DNA of 64,000 nt, taken from the NCBI RefSeq assembly GCF_900637055.1, contig NZ_LR134338.1, positions 3,172,001 to 3,236,000 on the forward strand. Reading direction: 5' to 3'. The notes below the pieces were generated by a model that was not told where the DNA came from, made no database searches, and was given only the letters and a program-made list of their open reading frames with translations. Shown here piece by piece: positions 44,042 through 53,800 of the stretch. How positions within the stretch are numbered: the first letter of the stretch is position 1; every line of letters begins with the position of its first letter. Source of the DNA: Brevibacillus brevis. Its GTDB lineage: Bacteria; Bacillota; Bacilli; Brevibacillales; Brevibacillaceae. The position numbers and the translations under genes were made by a program.

Positions 44042-44070
44042 AGAAAAAAAACGACCCTTTTCAGGGCCGT
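44042..44070 (-). terminator. Terminator after the lipase gene
   Basis: On the minus strand ACGGCCCT / AGGGTCGT (one wobble pair) is followed by eight T residues, 15 bases after the lipase stop codon. It may also end read-through from the NRPS cluster. Confidence 0.85.
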
Positions 44071-44084
44071 GAAATGGTTTGCTC

Positions 44085-45674
44085 TTATTTTTCTAATTCT
44101 CCATCGCTATTTGTTACCGCAAAATTGTAATTAATAGAGCGTGTAAATGGTTCGCCGTCCTCATTGATGCCGGTTACGTCAAAGGAGAGATTATAAACGC
44201 CTGGCTTCGTCGGCACGGTAAAATTGCCAGTAAGCTCATCTTCTTTTACGGCAAACTTCACTTCATCAAGGACGCTTGCTTTTTCGCCGTTCAGCGAACG
44301 TGTCAGGTTTGCTTTTTCCAGTAATGATTGATCAATTTCGTTTTTGCCCAGGTCGACGGAAATCTTCGCTTTGTCGCCTTTCTTGAATACCTTTTTGCTC
44401 GCCTTTACTTTCGCTTCCTCTCCGCCATCCACGGAACCAACCATGAAAAAGGCGTCGTCAGAGCCCTCCACTTGAAGTGTCCATTCGCCTGCTTCTGGCT
44501 CCTCTACTTCAATGAAGTGATGAACAGCATCTTTGAATATTTCGGGTTCATCCTCCGAGTCGCTTTTTTCACTGCGGTCCGCTTCATACTCTTTGCCAGA
44601 AGGACTGATCAGGGTCACAACGGTGTCTTCCGATGAGGTCATCGTATCCAGATTGAACTGATCGATTCCGCTCTCCAGGAAAAATGTTTCCGTGACGTTG
44701 TCTTCCACTTCGCCGCCACGGAGAATGACGGAGCTCTCTTCCACAGTGCTTGATTTTGATTTGTCGTCTTTGCTTACTTTATTTGCACGTTCGCGGATAG
44801 AGGCCTTTTGCAATTTCGGTTCGACCAGATCCCATGTATGCGAGGCTTTTGCTATTTGACCGTGGGAAATGTCTTTTGTAAAGCTCTTGATCCCATAAGT
44901 CAAACCGAAGGCAGAATCAACGGAAACAGCGCCATCATCTTCTCCGGGAAGAACCGCATGAGCAAACCAGGTAGGACTAAACATGCCATCATCGCCTGTT
45001 CCGGCAGCCATGTATGTCTTGGTTGAACGACTTTCCGTACGGTTGTCAGTCTGGGATCGGAAGTTGGCCATGTATGACGTTTGCAGGGAATACACCGCAT
45101 CGTCTTTTTTGCCGAGAATGTCAGCAAGCCATCCTGCCCAATTGCTGTACGCCATGTCAGCCAATTCTGAACCTTTGTTTGGCGTGGAAAGCTGGTGAAC
45201 AACGTTGACATACGGATGCGCGCCATAGTGGACGAGTGCTGTCTGTGTATCGATGCCACCTTTTGAATGTGCAATGATATTGATTTTGGAAACACCGTAA
45301 TAATCTGCAACCTTTTTAATGACTTCAGCGAGCTTGGCCCCGTTTGTCCACATGTTACCACCAGTACCATCCGCGTCCTTCAGTTGCACAAAAGCGGTAC
45401 GATACCCGGCGTTATAGGCTGCATCATAAAATCCATCTGTTGTATACCAGGTTTTGTAGCTGGAGTGCAGACCTTGGACAAACAGAATCACGGGTTTGTC
45501 GTCGGATGCATTGGGAGGAACCGCACCTGTGTACCAGTCACCAAAATGACCACTTGGATTGTCGTCATGCAAAACAGGAGCTGGAGCCGCTGCGCTTGCT
45601 GCTTGCGGGTAGACCAGCGCCGTTGATAATGTAACGGCCGCCAGCAAACGAGATAATGCTTTCTTTTGATTCAT
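44085..45674 (-). CDS. Secreted triacylglycerol lipase/esterase with C-terminal beta domains
   Basis: This 529-residue precursor has a signal peptide (cleavage after ASA near residue 29), an alpha/beta-hydrolase lipase domain (oxyanion segment LFVQGLHSSYKTW, nucleophile in IIAHSKGG, LSTPNKGSELADMAY, likely catalytic histidine near DISHGQIAKASHTW) and about 220 residues of Ig-like or pre-peptidase-type beta domains rich in Asp and Glu. I chose the ATG at 45674, which gives a normal signal peptide; the longer frame does not. It follows the type II thioesterase gene by 51 bases with no terminator between, so it may be co-transcribed with the NRPS cluster. Confidence 0.85.
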   Translation of the reverse strand: MNQKKALSRLLAAVTLSTALVYPQAASAAAPAPVLHDDNPSGHFGDWYTGAVPPNASDDKPVILFVQGLHSSYKTWYTTDGFYDAAYNAGYRTAFVQLKDADGTGGNMWTNGAKLAEVIKKVADYYGVSKINIIAHSKGGIDTQTALVHYGAHPYVNVVHQLSTPNKGSELADMAYSNWAGWLADILGKKDDAVYSLQTSYMANFRSQTDNRTESRSTKTYMAAGTGDDGMFSPTWFAHAVLPGEDDGAVSVDSAFGLTYGIKSFTKDISHGQIAKASHTWDLVEPKLQKASIRERANKVSKDDKSKSSTVEESSVILRGGEVEDNVTETFFLESGIDQFNLDTMTSSEDTVVTLISPSGKEYEADRSEKSDSEDEPEIFKDAVHHFIEVEEPEAGEWTLQVEGSDDAFFMVGSVDGGEEAKVKASKKVFKKGDKAKISVDLGKNEIDQSLLEKANLTRSLNGEKASVLDEVKFAVKEDELTGNFTVPTKPGVYNLSFDVTGINEDGEPFTRSINYNFAVTNSDGELEK

Positions 45675-45725
45675 GAAAAGAACACCAACCTTCACCTTAT
45701 GATTTATTGTTGCCGTACACAATCG

Positions 45726-46454
45726 TTAGAAATGTGCACGGATTGCAACTGCCTGTTCTACCTTCAATGTGTCTTGAATGATCACTAGGATCGTATTCAT
45801 TTGCTGATGAATAAAGAAATGCCCACCAGGCATGGGGTAAAATTTGCATTCTCGCCCGCAATAGTCTCGCCACGCCATAATATCTTGGATTTCTATAGAA
45901 TCTTCTTTCCCAAACAAAACCGTCATGTTGACAGGGATTTGTCGAGGAAGCTCGTTATTCATTTCGTAAGTTTGCACGGCTTGGAAATCAGCGCGAATCG
46001 TAGGCAAAAATAACTCCAAGAGCTCGTGATTGTCCAAAACTTCATCGGGAGTGCCCCCAAGTGTACGTAGCGATTCGATGAACTCGTTATGCGGCAGGTT
46101 GTATGTTTTCACCAGTTTGTGATACGCATGCGGCACGCGGGATGCAGACAGGAACAAGTGCTGGGGCAGTGGCTTTCCATTCTGCAGCAGCTTGCGTGTC
46201 AGTTCAAACGCGATTAATCCACCCATGCTGTGGCCAAAAAAGGCAAAGGGCTCTTCCCCCAGCTCTGGTGTGATCCGTTGGTATACATCCTCCAAGACCT
46301 CATAGAACGAGGTGGAAAGAGCCATGCTATCGCTCTGAAATGAAGGTCGCACCTCGAAGGGATCAATTTCCAAGAACGCTGGCGACAATACCCGCCTCCA
46401 ACCGTAATAGATGCTGGGAAGCCCACCTGCGTAAGGAAAGCAGAACAATTTCAT
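45726..46454 (-). CDS. tycF: Type II thioesterase (TycF/GrsT-like)
   Basis: This 242-residue alpha/beta hydrolase begins KLFCFPYAGGLPSIYYGW and has the nucleophile motif GHSMGG and the catalytic histidine in PGGHFFIHQQ, all typical of external thioesterases of NRPS clusters. It clears misprimed acyl groups from carrier domains. The ATG at 46454 follows GGGGAAAGAG. It is downstream of the phosphopantetheinyl-transferase gene by 30 bases, and the two ABC exporter genes precede that. A tycF-like thioesterase downstream of the exporters is the layout of the tyrocidine operon. Confidence 0.9.
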   Translation of the reverse strand: MKLFCFPYAGGLPSIYYGWRRVLSPAFLEIDPFEVRPSFQSDSMALSTSFYEVLEDVYQRITPELGEEPFAFFGHSMGGLIAFELTRKLLQNGKPLPQHLFLSASRVPHAYHKLVKTYNLPHNEFIESLRTLGGTPDEVLDNHELLELFLPTIRADFQAVQTYEMNNELPRQIPVNMTVLFGKEDSIEIQDIMAWRDYCGRECKFYPMPGGHFFIHQQMNTILVIIQDTLKVEQAVAIRAHF

Positions 46455-46484
46455 CTCTTTCCCCGTCCTTTCCTCTTTACGTCA

Positions 46485-47192
46485 TTACCTCGACATCTTT
46501 CTTTGAAAAATGGCTTGATGCAAATCTAGTAAATTCTTCATAACTACTTGATCAGCAAACTGATTAGTAGTCGCGCATACTGACAATTTGTAGCCTGGAT
46601 CGATCTCATACTGATGAAATGACCAAGCGTCGCGCGAATCATTTTGCGATACGGTAATCGATTGATCTAAATGTTTTCGAATGGCGAATGATTGCAACGG
46701 GATGGACAGCCCCATGCCTCTCGCTTTTATATAACTCTCCTTCAAGGTCCAAAGGTCGTAGAAATACGAAAGCTGTTCATCCCGTTGTTTCGCCAAGAGA
46801 TCTTCTATTTCGGCTGGTGCAAAATAATGAGCGGCAATATCCAAATCAATCGGACATATTTGCTCCACATCAATCCCTACTTGCGAGTCATGCGTGGCGC
46901 AGACCACCCACTCTCCAGAATGCGAGACGTTAAAGCAGTAGTTCGGAAATGATTTCAAAAAAGGTTTGCCGTATGCATTGTAGTCATACTCGATTTCGTC
47001 ATTGGAAATCTCGTAGGCTTCACAAATGAGAGAGCGTACGAGCACGTCCGCGAGCAACGTCCGATAGGAATCAGCCGGATTTCTGAAACGGTTGACCCGT
47101 TCTCGTTTTTCTTCGGGTAGTGCTTGCAAAAATCGGTTGAACAACTCTTTCTCCATGACAGCAGGACATTTCAACGCGTAAATGGCAATCAT
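46485..47192 (-). CDS. Sfp-type 4'-phosphopantetheinyl transferase
   Basis: This 235-residue enzyme has the Sfp signature motifs VGIDVEQI (Mg-binding Asp and Glu) and FYDLWTLKESYIKARGMGL, and NVSHSGEWV in front. It transfers the phosphopantetheine arm of coenzyme A to the serine of each NRPS thiolation domain. It overlaps the stop of the ABC exporter gene by 4 bases (ATGA), so it is coupled to the cluster. An in-cluster transferase is like gsp beside the gramicidin S genes, but the published tyrocidine operon (tycABCDEF) does not list one at this place. Confidence 0.92.
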   Translation of the reverse strand: MIAIYALKCPAVMEKELFNRFLQALPEEKRERVNRFRNPADSYRTLLADVLVRSLICEAYEISNDEIEYDYNAYGKPFLKSFPNYCFNVSHSGEWVVCATHDSQVGIDVEQICPIDLDIAAHYFAPAEIEDLLAKQRDEQLSYFYDLWTLKESYIKARGMGLSIPLQSFAIRKHLDQSITVSQNDSRDAWSFHQYEIDPGYKLSVCATTNQFADQVVMKNLLDLHQAIFQRKMSR

Positions 47193-48988
47193 GTAGTACT
47201 CACTCTCCTTTCTGTCAATTCAAGACGACTGACCTGTTCTGCTCGATCCTTTCGCTGCTGCACTTCATACAATTTGGCGTACGTACCGTTGTACTGCATT
47301 AAATCAACATGGCGCCCATGCTCGATGACTTTTCCTTGATCCATCACGTAAATCACATCGGCATCCTCTACAGTCGACAGACGATGAGCGATGACGAGGA
47401 CCGTTTTATCTTTCATGAGTGCGGTTAATGCTTGCTGCACCCAATATTCCGATTCTGCATCCAAAGCGGACGTTGCTTCATCCAGTAGAAGGATCGGTGC
47501 ATTTTTCAGGATAGCTCTGGCAATGGCAATTCGCTGACGCTGTCCGCCAGATAGCGTGGCACCGCGTTCTCCTGTTTGGGTCTGGTAGCCATCTGACAGT
47601 TCCATAATAAAATCATGAGCATACGCTGCTTTGCTTGCCTTGATGACATCCGCTTCCGATGCATCCAGGCATCCGTATCGGATATTGTCCTCGATGGTTC
47701 CTTCAAACAAAAAGGCATCCTGAGGCACGTATGAGATCATGCCTCTTATTTCTGCAAGTGAATAAGCTCCCATGGGCTTGCCAAGTAAATAAAGAGAGCC
47801 GCTCGCAGGTGGGTAATACCCTAACAGAAGTTTCATGACGGTGCTTTTTCCACTTCCACTCGTTCCTACCAGCCCAGCCATTTGGCCTTGCTCGACTTGC
47901 AACGAAACACCATCCAGCACGTTTGTAGCTTCGTTGTATCCGAAAACGACCTGCTCCAACTTCAGCATGCTTTCGCATTGCTGATCTTTGTCGGCGCTCT
48001 TTAGATACTCTTCTGGTTCGAGAGGTTCATTCAAAAAATCGACGACCCTAGAAGCACCTGCTAGCGAGCTCTGCAACGCTGTGATGACTTGGCCAAGCTG
48101 GAGAAATGCCAGTGTCACAAGCATCTGTTGTTGAACCAGGGCGACCAGCACGCCCAACCCGATGATTTGTTTGGAAACCATCATGATTCCAAAAACAAGC
48201 ATTCCCCCGAAGCTTAAGAATTGGATAAAAAAATTGGTCCCTTCCAATAATCCGTGTTTATGCCCTTGCTCGATGGCAGATGAGGCTACTTCTTCGTTTG
48301 CTTCCGTGTAACGTGCGGTCACAACGTTATGTAAATGAAACATTTTGATGATAGGTAACCCAGACAAGAAATCGTTTAATCTTTCTGTCCCAATCCCCAT
48401 CTGCTGCTGCATTCGATCTCCGATTCGCCGGACTGACTTGGCAAACAGCGTATTCACATAAAGAGTCAATGTGCTTACGAGCAACAGGACAACGGCAATT
48501 TTCCAATCCATAGCAAACATTCCTATGATCGAACCGATCAGCGACAGCAGGATGATGCTTAACATTTTCAATTGCTCTGCGTACGCGTTTTCCATAAGGA
48601 CAACATCATTGCCCAGTCTCGACATCGTATCTCCCGAATGGTGCTGCTCATAGTAATCGAAAGGCAGCTTGCTCAATCGTTGATAGACATGCAGCCGAAT
48701 GTTGGCGATGAGCTCGCGAACGCATCGACGATAAATGTAGCTGAAAAATGGAGACAGGATACTCAGCAATAGGAACATCACAGCCATGGTGACAATCGCT
48801 CTGGTTAATAAAGCAGGGTCTTTTGTGTTCGCAAAATCCGTCAGATCCTTGAATACGAAAGGTAAAGATACCAATACAGCTGCTTGACCGATTCCGTCAC
48901 CAACGAGTCCCAAAATATACGCTCGCTTTTTCGATTTCATAAACGACAGCAGTTGAAGTAGTTCCCGCATCAAATTCTGGATGAACAT
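47189..48988 (-). CDS. tycE: ABC exporter, membrane and ATPase fused (TycE-like)
   Basis: This 599-residue half-transporter has six membrane helices (about residues 20-310) and a C-terminal ATPase domain with Walker A GTSGSGKST, signature LSGGQRQR and Walker B LLLDEATSALD. It begins two bases after the stop of a homologous transporter gene, with AGGAGGGG upstream of the ATG at 48988. The two probably form a heterodimer that exports the peptide made by the adjacent NRPS or protects the producer. Tyrocidine clusters carry such a pair, tycD and tycE. Confidence 0.88.
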   Translation of the reverse strand: MFIQNLMRELLQLLSFMKSKKRAYILGLVGDGIGQAAVLVSLPFVFKDLTDFANTKDPALLTRAIVTMAVMFLLLSILSPFFSYIYRRCVRELIANIRLHVYQRLSKLPFDYYEQHHSGDTMSRLGNDVVLMENAYAEQLKMLSIILLSLIGSIIGMFAMDWKIAVVLLLVSTLTLYVNTLFAKSVRRIGDRMQQQMGIGTERLNDFLSGLPIIKMFHLHNVVTARYTEANEEVASSAIEQGHKHGLLEGTNFFIQFLSFGGMLVFGIMMVSKQIIGLGVLVALVQQQMLVTLAFLQLGQVITALQSSLAGASRVVDFLNEPLEPEEYLKSADKDQQCESMLKLEQVVFGYNEATNVLDGVSLQVEQGQMAGLVGTSGSGKSTVMKLLLGYYPPASGSLYLLGKPMGAYSLAEIRGMISYVPQDAFLFEGTIEDNIRYGCLDASEADVIKASKAAYAHDFIMELSDGYQTQTGERGATLSGGQRQRIAIARAILKNAPILLLDEATSALDAESEYWVQQALTALMKDKTVLVIAHRLSTVEDADVIYVMDQGKVIEHGRHVDLMQYNGTYAKLYEVQQRKDRAEQVSRLELTERRVSTT

Positions 48989-48990
48989 GC

Positions 48991-50772
48991 CTATACCCCT
49001 CCTGCTGCCAGCGAGCTGTGCAACTCTGTGGCAAACCGTTTTTGATACAATCTGGTGTAAACGCCGCCTTGGTCAAGCAAATCGTAGTGTGTACCTCGCT
49101 CAACAATTTGTCCTTGCTCCAAAACAAGCACTTCATCCGCGTCTTTTATCGTAGACAGTCGATGAGCAATGACGAGGACGGTTCGATTTTTCATCACATT
49201 TTCCAGTGCATCCTGGACCAAAGCTTCCGATTCTGTATCTAAGGCAGACGTTGGTTCATCCAGTAGCAGAATCGGGGCGTCCTTCAAAATCGCTCGGGCA
49301 ATCGCGATGCGCTGTTTCTGTCCTCCAGATAATCGGGAGCCGCGTTCCCCCACTTTTGTTTGATATCCTTGCGGCAGCTCCATGATGAAGTCATGCGCAT
49401 TGGCCGCTTGTGCCGCTGCGATGATCTCGTCTTGTGTCGCTTGAATGCGTCCATACGAGATATTTTCCGCAATGGACACGGGGAATAGCGTCGTATCCTG
49501 AGAAACCATGGAAAGATAGCTCCGCATGTCCGTCATATTCCAGTCCGTCATGGAATGCCCGAAAACATTCAGTCTTCCGTTGCCCGGTTCGATTCGATAA
49601 AACCCGCACAGCAATTTCATGATGGTGCTCTTTCCACTCCCGCTGGCACCTACCAACGCAACGGTCTTGTTCGGATGTAACGTAAAGCTTACGTTGTCAA
49701 GAATCCTTGCCTGATCGTAGGCAAACGAAACATTCTCAAACTGTACAGGAATCGCCTCTGGATCAACAGGAATGGCAGGCTGATCATTTTGTTCGACTGG
49801 CTGTGAAAAAATTTCTTGCAGCCGCTTTGCTGCACCTGATGTCTCTTGTACTTGGGCAAACAACACGGGGGCGAGTGAAAGTGGTTCGATAATAAAGTGA
49901 AGCAAATAGCTGAAAATGACCAAGCTGCCCAGATCCAATTCTCCCGCCTGAATCAAGTACCCACCATAAGCGACAAAAAACAGGATTGGGGAAGAAAACA
50001 ATAATATCCCTGGCGCTGTCATCCACGCGCGTTTCTTCTCTGCCTGAAACGCATTTTTCAAGACCTGCTTCATACCCGCATGGTATTTATGATACAGGAC
50101 GCCTTCCAATTGGAAAGCCTTGACCATGTGAATCCCGGAAAGCGTATCCTGAGCGATGGCGTTCGTTTGACCCAGATGGTCCTGCATTTGCTCCGAATAT
50201 TTTTGAAGCGGTCTGCTCATCCACCCTGTAATAGCGATGGCGACGGGAAGGATTGCGACGCTGAAGATGATTAACTTCCAATTGATCGTCAACAACAGTC
50301 CAAGAGCTCCGACAAAAACAACTGGCAGATAAAAAAGCTGAAAAAAATGCTTTTGCAAAAAGCTTTGCAAGATTTGGGCATCCGTTGTTAAGCGAGAAAC
50401 GAGATCGCCGGAATGATATTTATCCATGGTAGACATGGGGACTTTTTCGAGATGGGAAGCCATGCTGTTTTTTAAATCTCTCATGGCTCTTGAACTGAAT
50501 CTAGCTGCCGAATACGTGATGAAATATTTCGAGAGAAAACCGACGATGGTCAGACAAAAAATGATGAGGGCGATATTGACCAGCTTGTCGAAGTCGTTCG
50601 TATGCTCGACCATGGTTTTGATCAGGATTCCCATCCAAATGTCTGCCACAGCCACAAGAATCGAGGCAATGATACAGATCATGACCCAACCTCGATAAGG
50701 CTTTACATACGAGAGTACCCAGCCAAACACGGGCTCTTTCTTTCTGTGCTGAGCTTGCTTGGTAAAAATCAT
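48991..50772 (-). CDS. tycD: ABC exporter, membrane and ATPase fused (TycD-like)
   Basis: This 593-residue half-transporter has six membrane helices and an ATPase domain (Walker A GASGSGKST, signature LSGGQKQR, Walker B LLLDEPTSALD). The ATG at 50772 follows GGAGAGGAGCAGCAA. It is the first gene after the NRPS, separated from it by 83 bases with a hairpin. It is probably the heterodimer partner of the next transporter and exports the NRPS product. Confidence 0.88.
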   Translation of the reverse strand: MIFTKQAQHRKKEPVFGWVLSYVKPYRGWVMICIIASILVAVADIWMGILIKTMVEHTNDFDKLVNIALIIFCLTIVGFLSKYFITYSAARFSSRAMRDLKNSMASHLEKVPMSTMDKYHSGDLVSRLTTDAQILQSFLQKHFFQLFYLPVVFVGALGLLLTINWKLIIFSVAILPVAIAITGWMSRPLQKYSEQMQDHLGQTNAIAQDTLSGIHMVKAFQLEGVLYHKYHAGMKQVLKNAFQAEKKRAWMTAPGILLFSSPILFFVAYGGYLIQAGELDLGSLVIFSYLLHFIIEPLSLAPVLFAQVQETSGAAKRLQEIFSQPVEQNDQPAIPVDPEAIPVQFENVSFAYDQARILDNVSFTLHPNKTVALVGASGSGKSTIMKLLCGFYRIEPGNGRLNVFGHSMTDWNMTDMRSYLSMVSQDTTLFPVSIAENISYGRIQATQDEIIAAAQAANAHDFIMELPQGYQTKVGERGSRLSGGQKQRIAIARAILKDAPILLLDEPTSALDTESEALVQDALENVMKNRTVLVIAHRLSTIKDADEVLVLEQGQIVERGTHYDLLDQGGVYTRLYQKRFATELHSSLAAGGV

Positions 50773-50806
50773 TTGCTGCTCCTCTCCAAGGATGTAGTGG
50801 ATGAAC

Positions 50807-50835
50807 TCCCCTTGGAAAACGTGTTCCCAAGGGGA
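50807..50835 (-). promoter_or_regulatory. Intercistronic hairpin between NRPS and exporter genes
   Basis: CCCCTTGG / CCAAGGGG stem with an 11-base loop, in the short gap between the NRPS stop and tycD-like start. No T run follows on the minus strand, so it is more likely an RNA-processing or stability element than a terminator. Confidence 0.5.
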
Positions 50836-50855
50836 ATCATCACAAAGCCACTATC

Positions 50856-53800
50856 TTATTTCAGAATGAACAGCTCTTGCAGGATGTCTCGGAGGATGGA
50901 GGCATTCATCGACACGTAATTTCCTCCCAACATTCTGGAGTGGATTCCGTACCCTTCGTACGTCATCAGTCGTTTCGTAGCCTGTGTCCAAGCGGATTCA
51001 TTCCATTTGACTGCAACCAGATCTTCCTCGCCCGATTCCAGCTCTGATTGAATGAGATGGATCGCTCCGTTCGTTGCACCCGTATTGATCAGTTGATTGT
51101 GGTACATCACGTAGCTGACTGTTTTTCGAATGAAGCTTTGCTTGACGAATTCATTGGCAGCGTACAAATTGAAGTCTTCTTGTGTCATGTTGAACATCTC
51201 GATGTTTTCTCCAATTTCGGCAAATAACTGGGCAATATCACTCTCTGTTTCCGCCAGAGTCCGCTCCATCACCTTGTCTTTCCAATACGAATCGAACAAG
51301 ATGAGGTCAGTCACGACATAGCCTTGGTTCTCCAGTTCTTTTGCGACTTCAAAAGCCAGATTGCCTCCCGAAGAATATCCCATGAGCATATAGGGTCCTT
51401 TTGGATCAATCGCGACGATGGCTTCCATGTACTGCTCAAGTCGATTGTCTTCTTGGATGAAATCAAAGCTATACAGGGAGACGCCCTTGATTTCATCAGC
51501 AAGCTTCTGGTAATAGACACTTTGGGCTCCAATCGGTGTAAAGCAGAATACCTTTCTCGCCGTCTCTTCATTTAAGAGAATGGCTCCCCCGGAGTTGCCC
51601 TCGAAGTTCTTGTGCGTGATGAAATCCGCTACCTTCTCAATGGTTGGATGCTGGAAGATGAGGTTCAACGGCAGTTCAATCTGCATGTACTCATACACCT
51701 TTGCAACCAGCAGCGTTGCTTTCAATGAATGTCCGCCCAGTTCAAAGAAATGGTCCGTGATGCCGATCGGGTCTACCCCCAAAACTTCTTGCCAGATGGA
51801 TGCCAATTGATGCTCGGTCGCAGTTCTTGGTGCCACGAACTCACGTGTGGTCGCATCCGATGGCCGTGGCTTCGGCAACGCTTTGCGATCCACTTTTCCA
51901 TTGGCCGAGAGTGGAAGCTGATCCAACTGAACAAAATAGCTTGGAACCATGTAAGCAGGCAGTTCCTTCGCCAGATGCCTTCTCAGCTCGGAAACGGATA
52001 TGTCTGCTGCTGTGACCAGATAGGCGCACAGATACTGTCCGGACGTTACGTCATCCTCTTGCACAACTACCACTGCTTGATCGATGCCATCGTAAGCGAG
52101 TATGGTGCTCTCGATTTCCCCGATCTCGATGCGGTACCCTCTCACCTTCACTTGTTCGTCAGCCCGACCGATGTAATCGATCGTGCCATCTGTCCGCCAT
52201 TTCACCAAGTCACCCGTTTTATACATGCGCTCTCCTGGCACAAACGGATTCGGAACGAACTTTTCTTCTGTGAGCTCGGGTTTGTTCAAATAACCTCTTG
52301 CAAGTCCGGCTCCTCCGATGCATAGCTCTCCCACTACGCCGATCGGTTGCAAGTGATGTTGTGTATCGACGATGTAAACCTGTACATTGGCTAGCGGTCG
52401 TCCAATCGTGATGTCTTGCCCTACTTCGATCGTACGAGAAATGGTGGTGACGACACTGTTTTCGGTCGGACCGTATTCATTGTTGATCTCGATTGCTGGA
52501 TGCTTTTCTTTCGTTTTTTGTACAAGCTGCGCAGGTAGTTTCTCGCCTCCCAATGTTACGCAACGCAGAGGAGAGAAATCTGCAGCAGTTGAGCAATCCA
52601 GAATCGCTTGGAATAAACTTGGCACACCGTAATAATGTGTGACTCCCGCCTGGGCAATCAGCTTCTTCAGCGCTACCGGATCTTTGGCTTCTTCCTCTCT
52701 CGGCAAGACGCAAGAAGCACCTCCGAGAAGCGGAGCGAACAAGCTGGCTACAAAACCATCGAAGGCAAAGGAGAATACCTGCAACGCCTTGTCTCCCGGT
52801 CCGAATCCATATTCATCTCTTCTCCACTGCAAGCAATTGACGATTCCCTGATGTGGAATCATGACGCCCTTCGGCTTTCCGGTCGTACCCGATGTATAGA
52901 TCACATAGGCGAGATCGGTCGGTTGATTGAGTGGTGTGAGATTGGAACCATCCATCTGGGCATCATGCTCTGCGTTCAGATCAAGCCAATCAATCCCGCT
53001 CGACACGCAAGACAATAGCTCTGACAGATGAGCTTGGCAGAGAAGCAGCGCAGCGTCGCTGTCCGCAAGCAAGTACTGAATGCGTTCTTGCGGATACGCC
53101 GGATCGATTGGAACATAAGCACCGCCTGCCTTTAAAATACCAAGGATGCCAATGATCATCTCCGGTGAACGCTCCGCCATGACCGCTACGAGCCGATCAG
53201 TTCCGACTCCTTTGGTGCGCAGAACTCTTGCCAGTCTGTTGGCTCGCTCATTGAGCTCGCTGTACGTCAGTGACTGCCCGTTAAAGAGAATGGCTTCCTG
53301 ATCCGGAGTCTTCGCAACTTGCTCTTCGAATAATTGATGCAACGTTTTGTCTTGTAAATATTTTACAGATATACCATTGAAATTCTCGAAAACCTGCTGC
53401 TTCTCCTCCTTCGAGAGCATGTCGATCTCACTCAAGCGGATATGCGGATTTTGCACAACCATTTGTGCAATGGTCAGGAAGTGGTTGCTTAACCGTTCAA
53501 TCGTTTCTCTCGTAAACAAGCTTGTGCTGTACTCCACACCAATGCTAATCTCTTCATGCTCTTCTGTGGCAATCAACGTCAAATCGAATTTGGAATGGTT
53601 GCCAGTCTGATCCGTCATGAAAGGAGCAAGTGTCAAGCCTTGCAGGTCGATGGACACGCCTGTGTTGTTCTGCACAGTAAACATGGTGTCGAAGAGCGGG
53701 TTTCTGCTTAAGTCTCGCGGAATGTCGAGCTTTTCCACCAGCTCCTCAAATGGATAATCCTGATGGGCGTAAGCGTCCAGTGCATTCTGCTTGACTTCCA

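Larger units (their letters stand above)
43753..44084. other. Intergenic region: operon promoter and lipase terminator
   Basis: These 332 bases hold no gene. The left half carries the leader and promoter of the response-regulator operon, and the right end carries the terminator of the lipase gene. I see nothing clear between 43905 and 44040. Confidence 0.6.
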
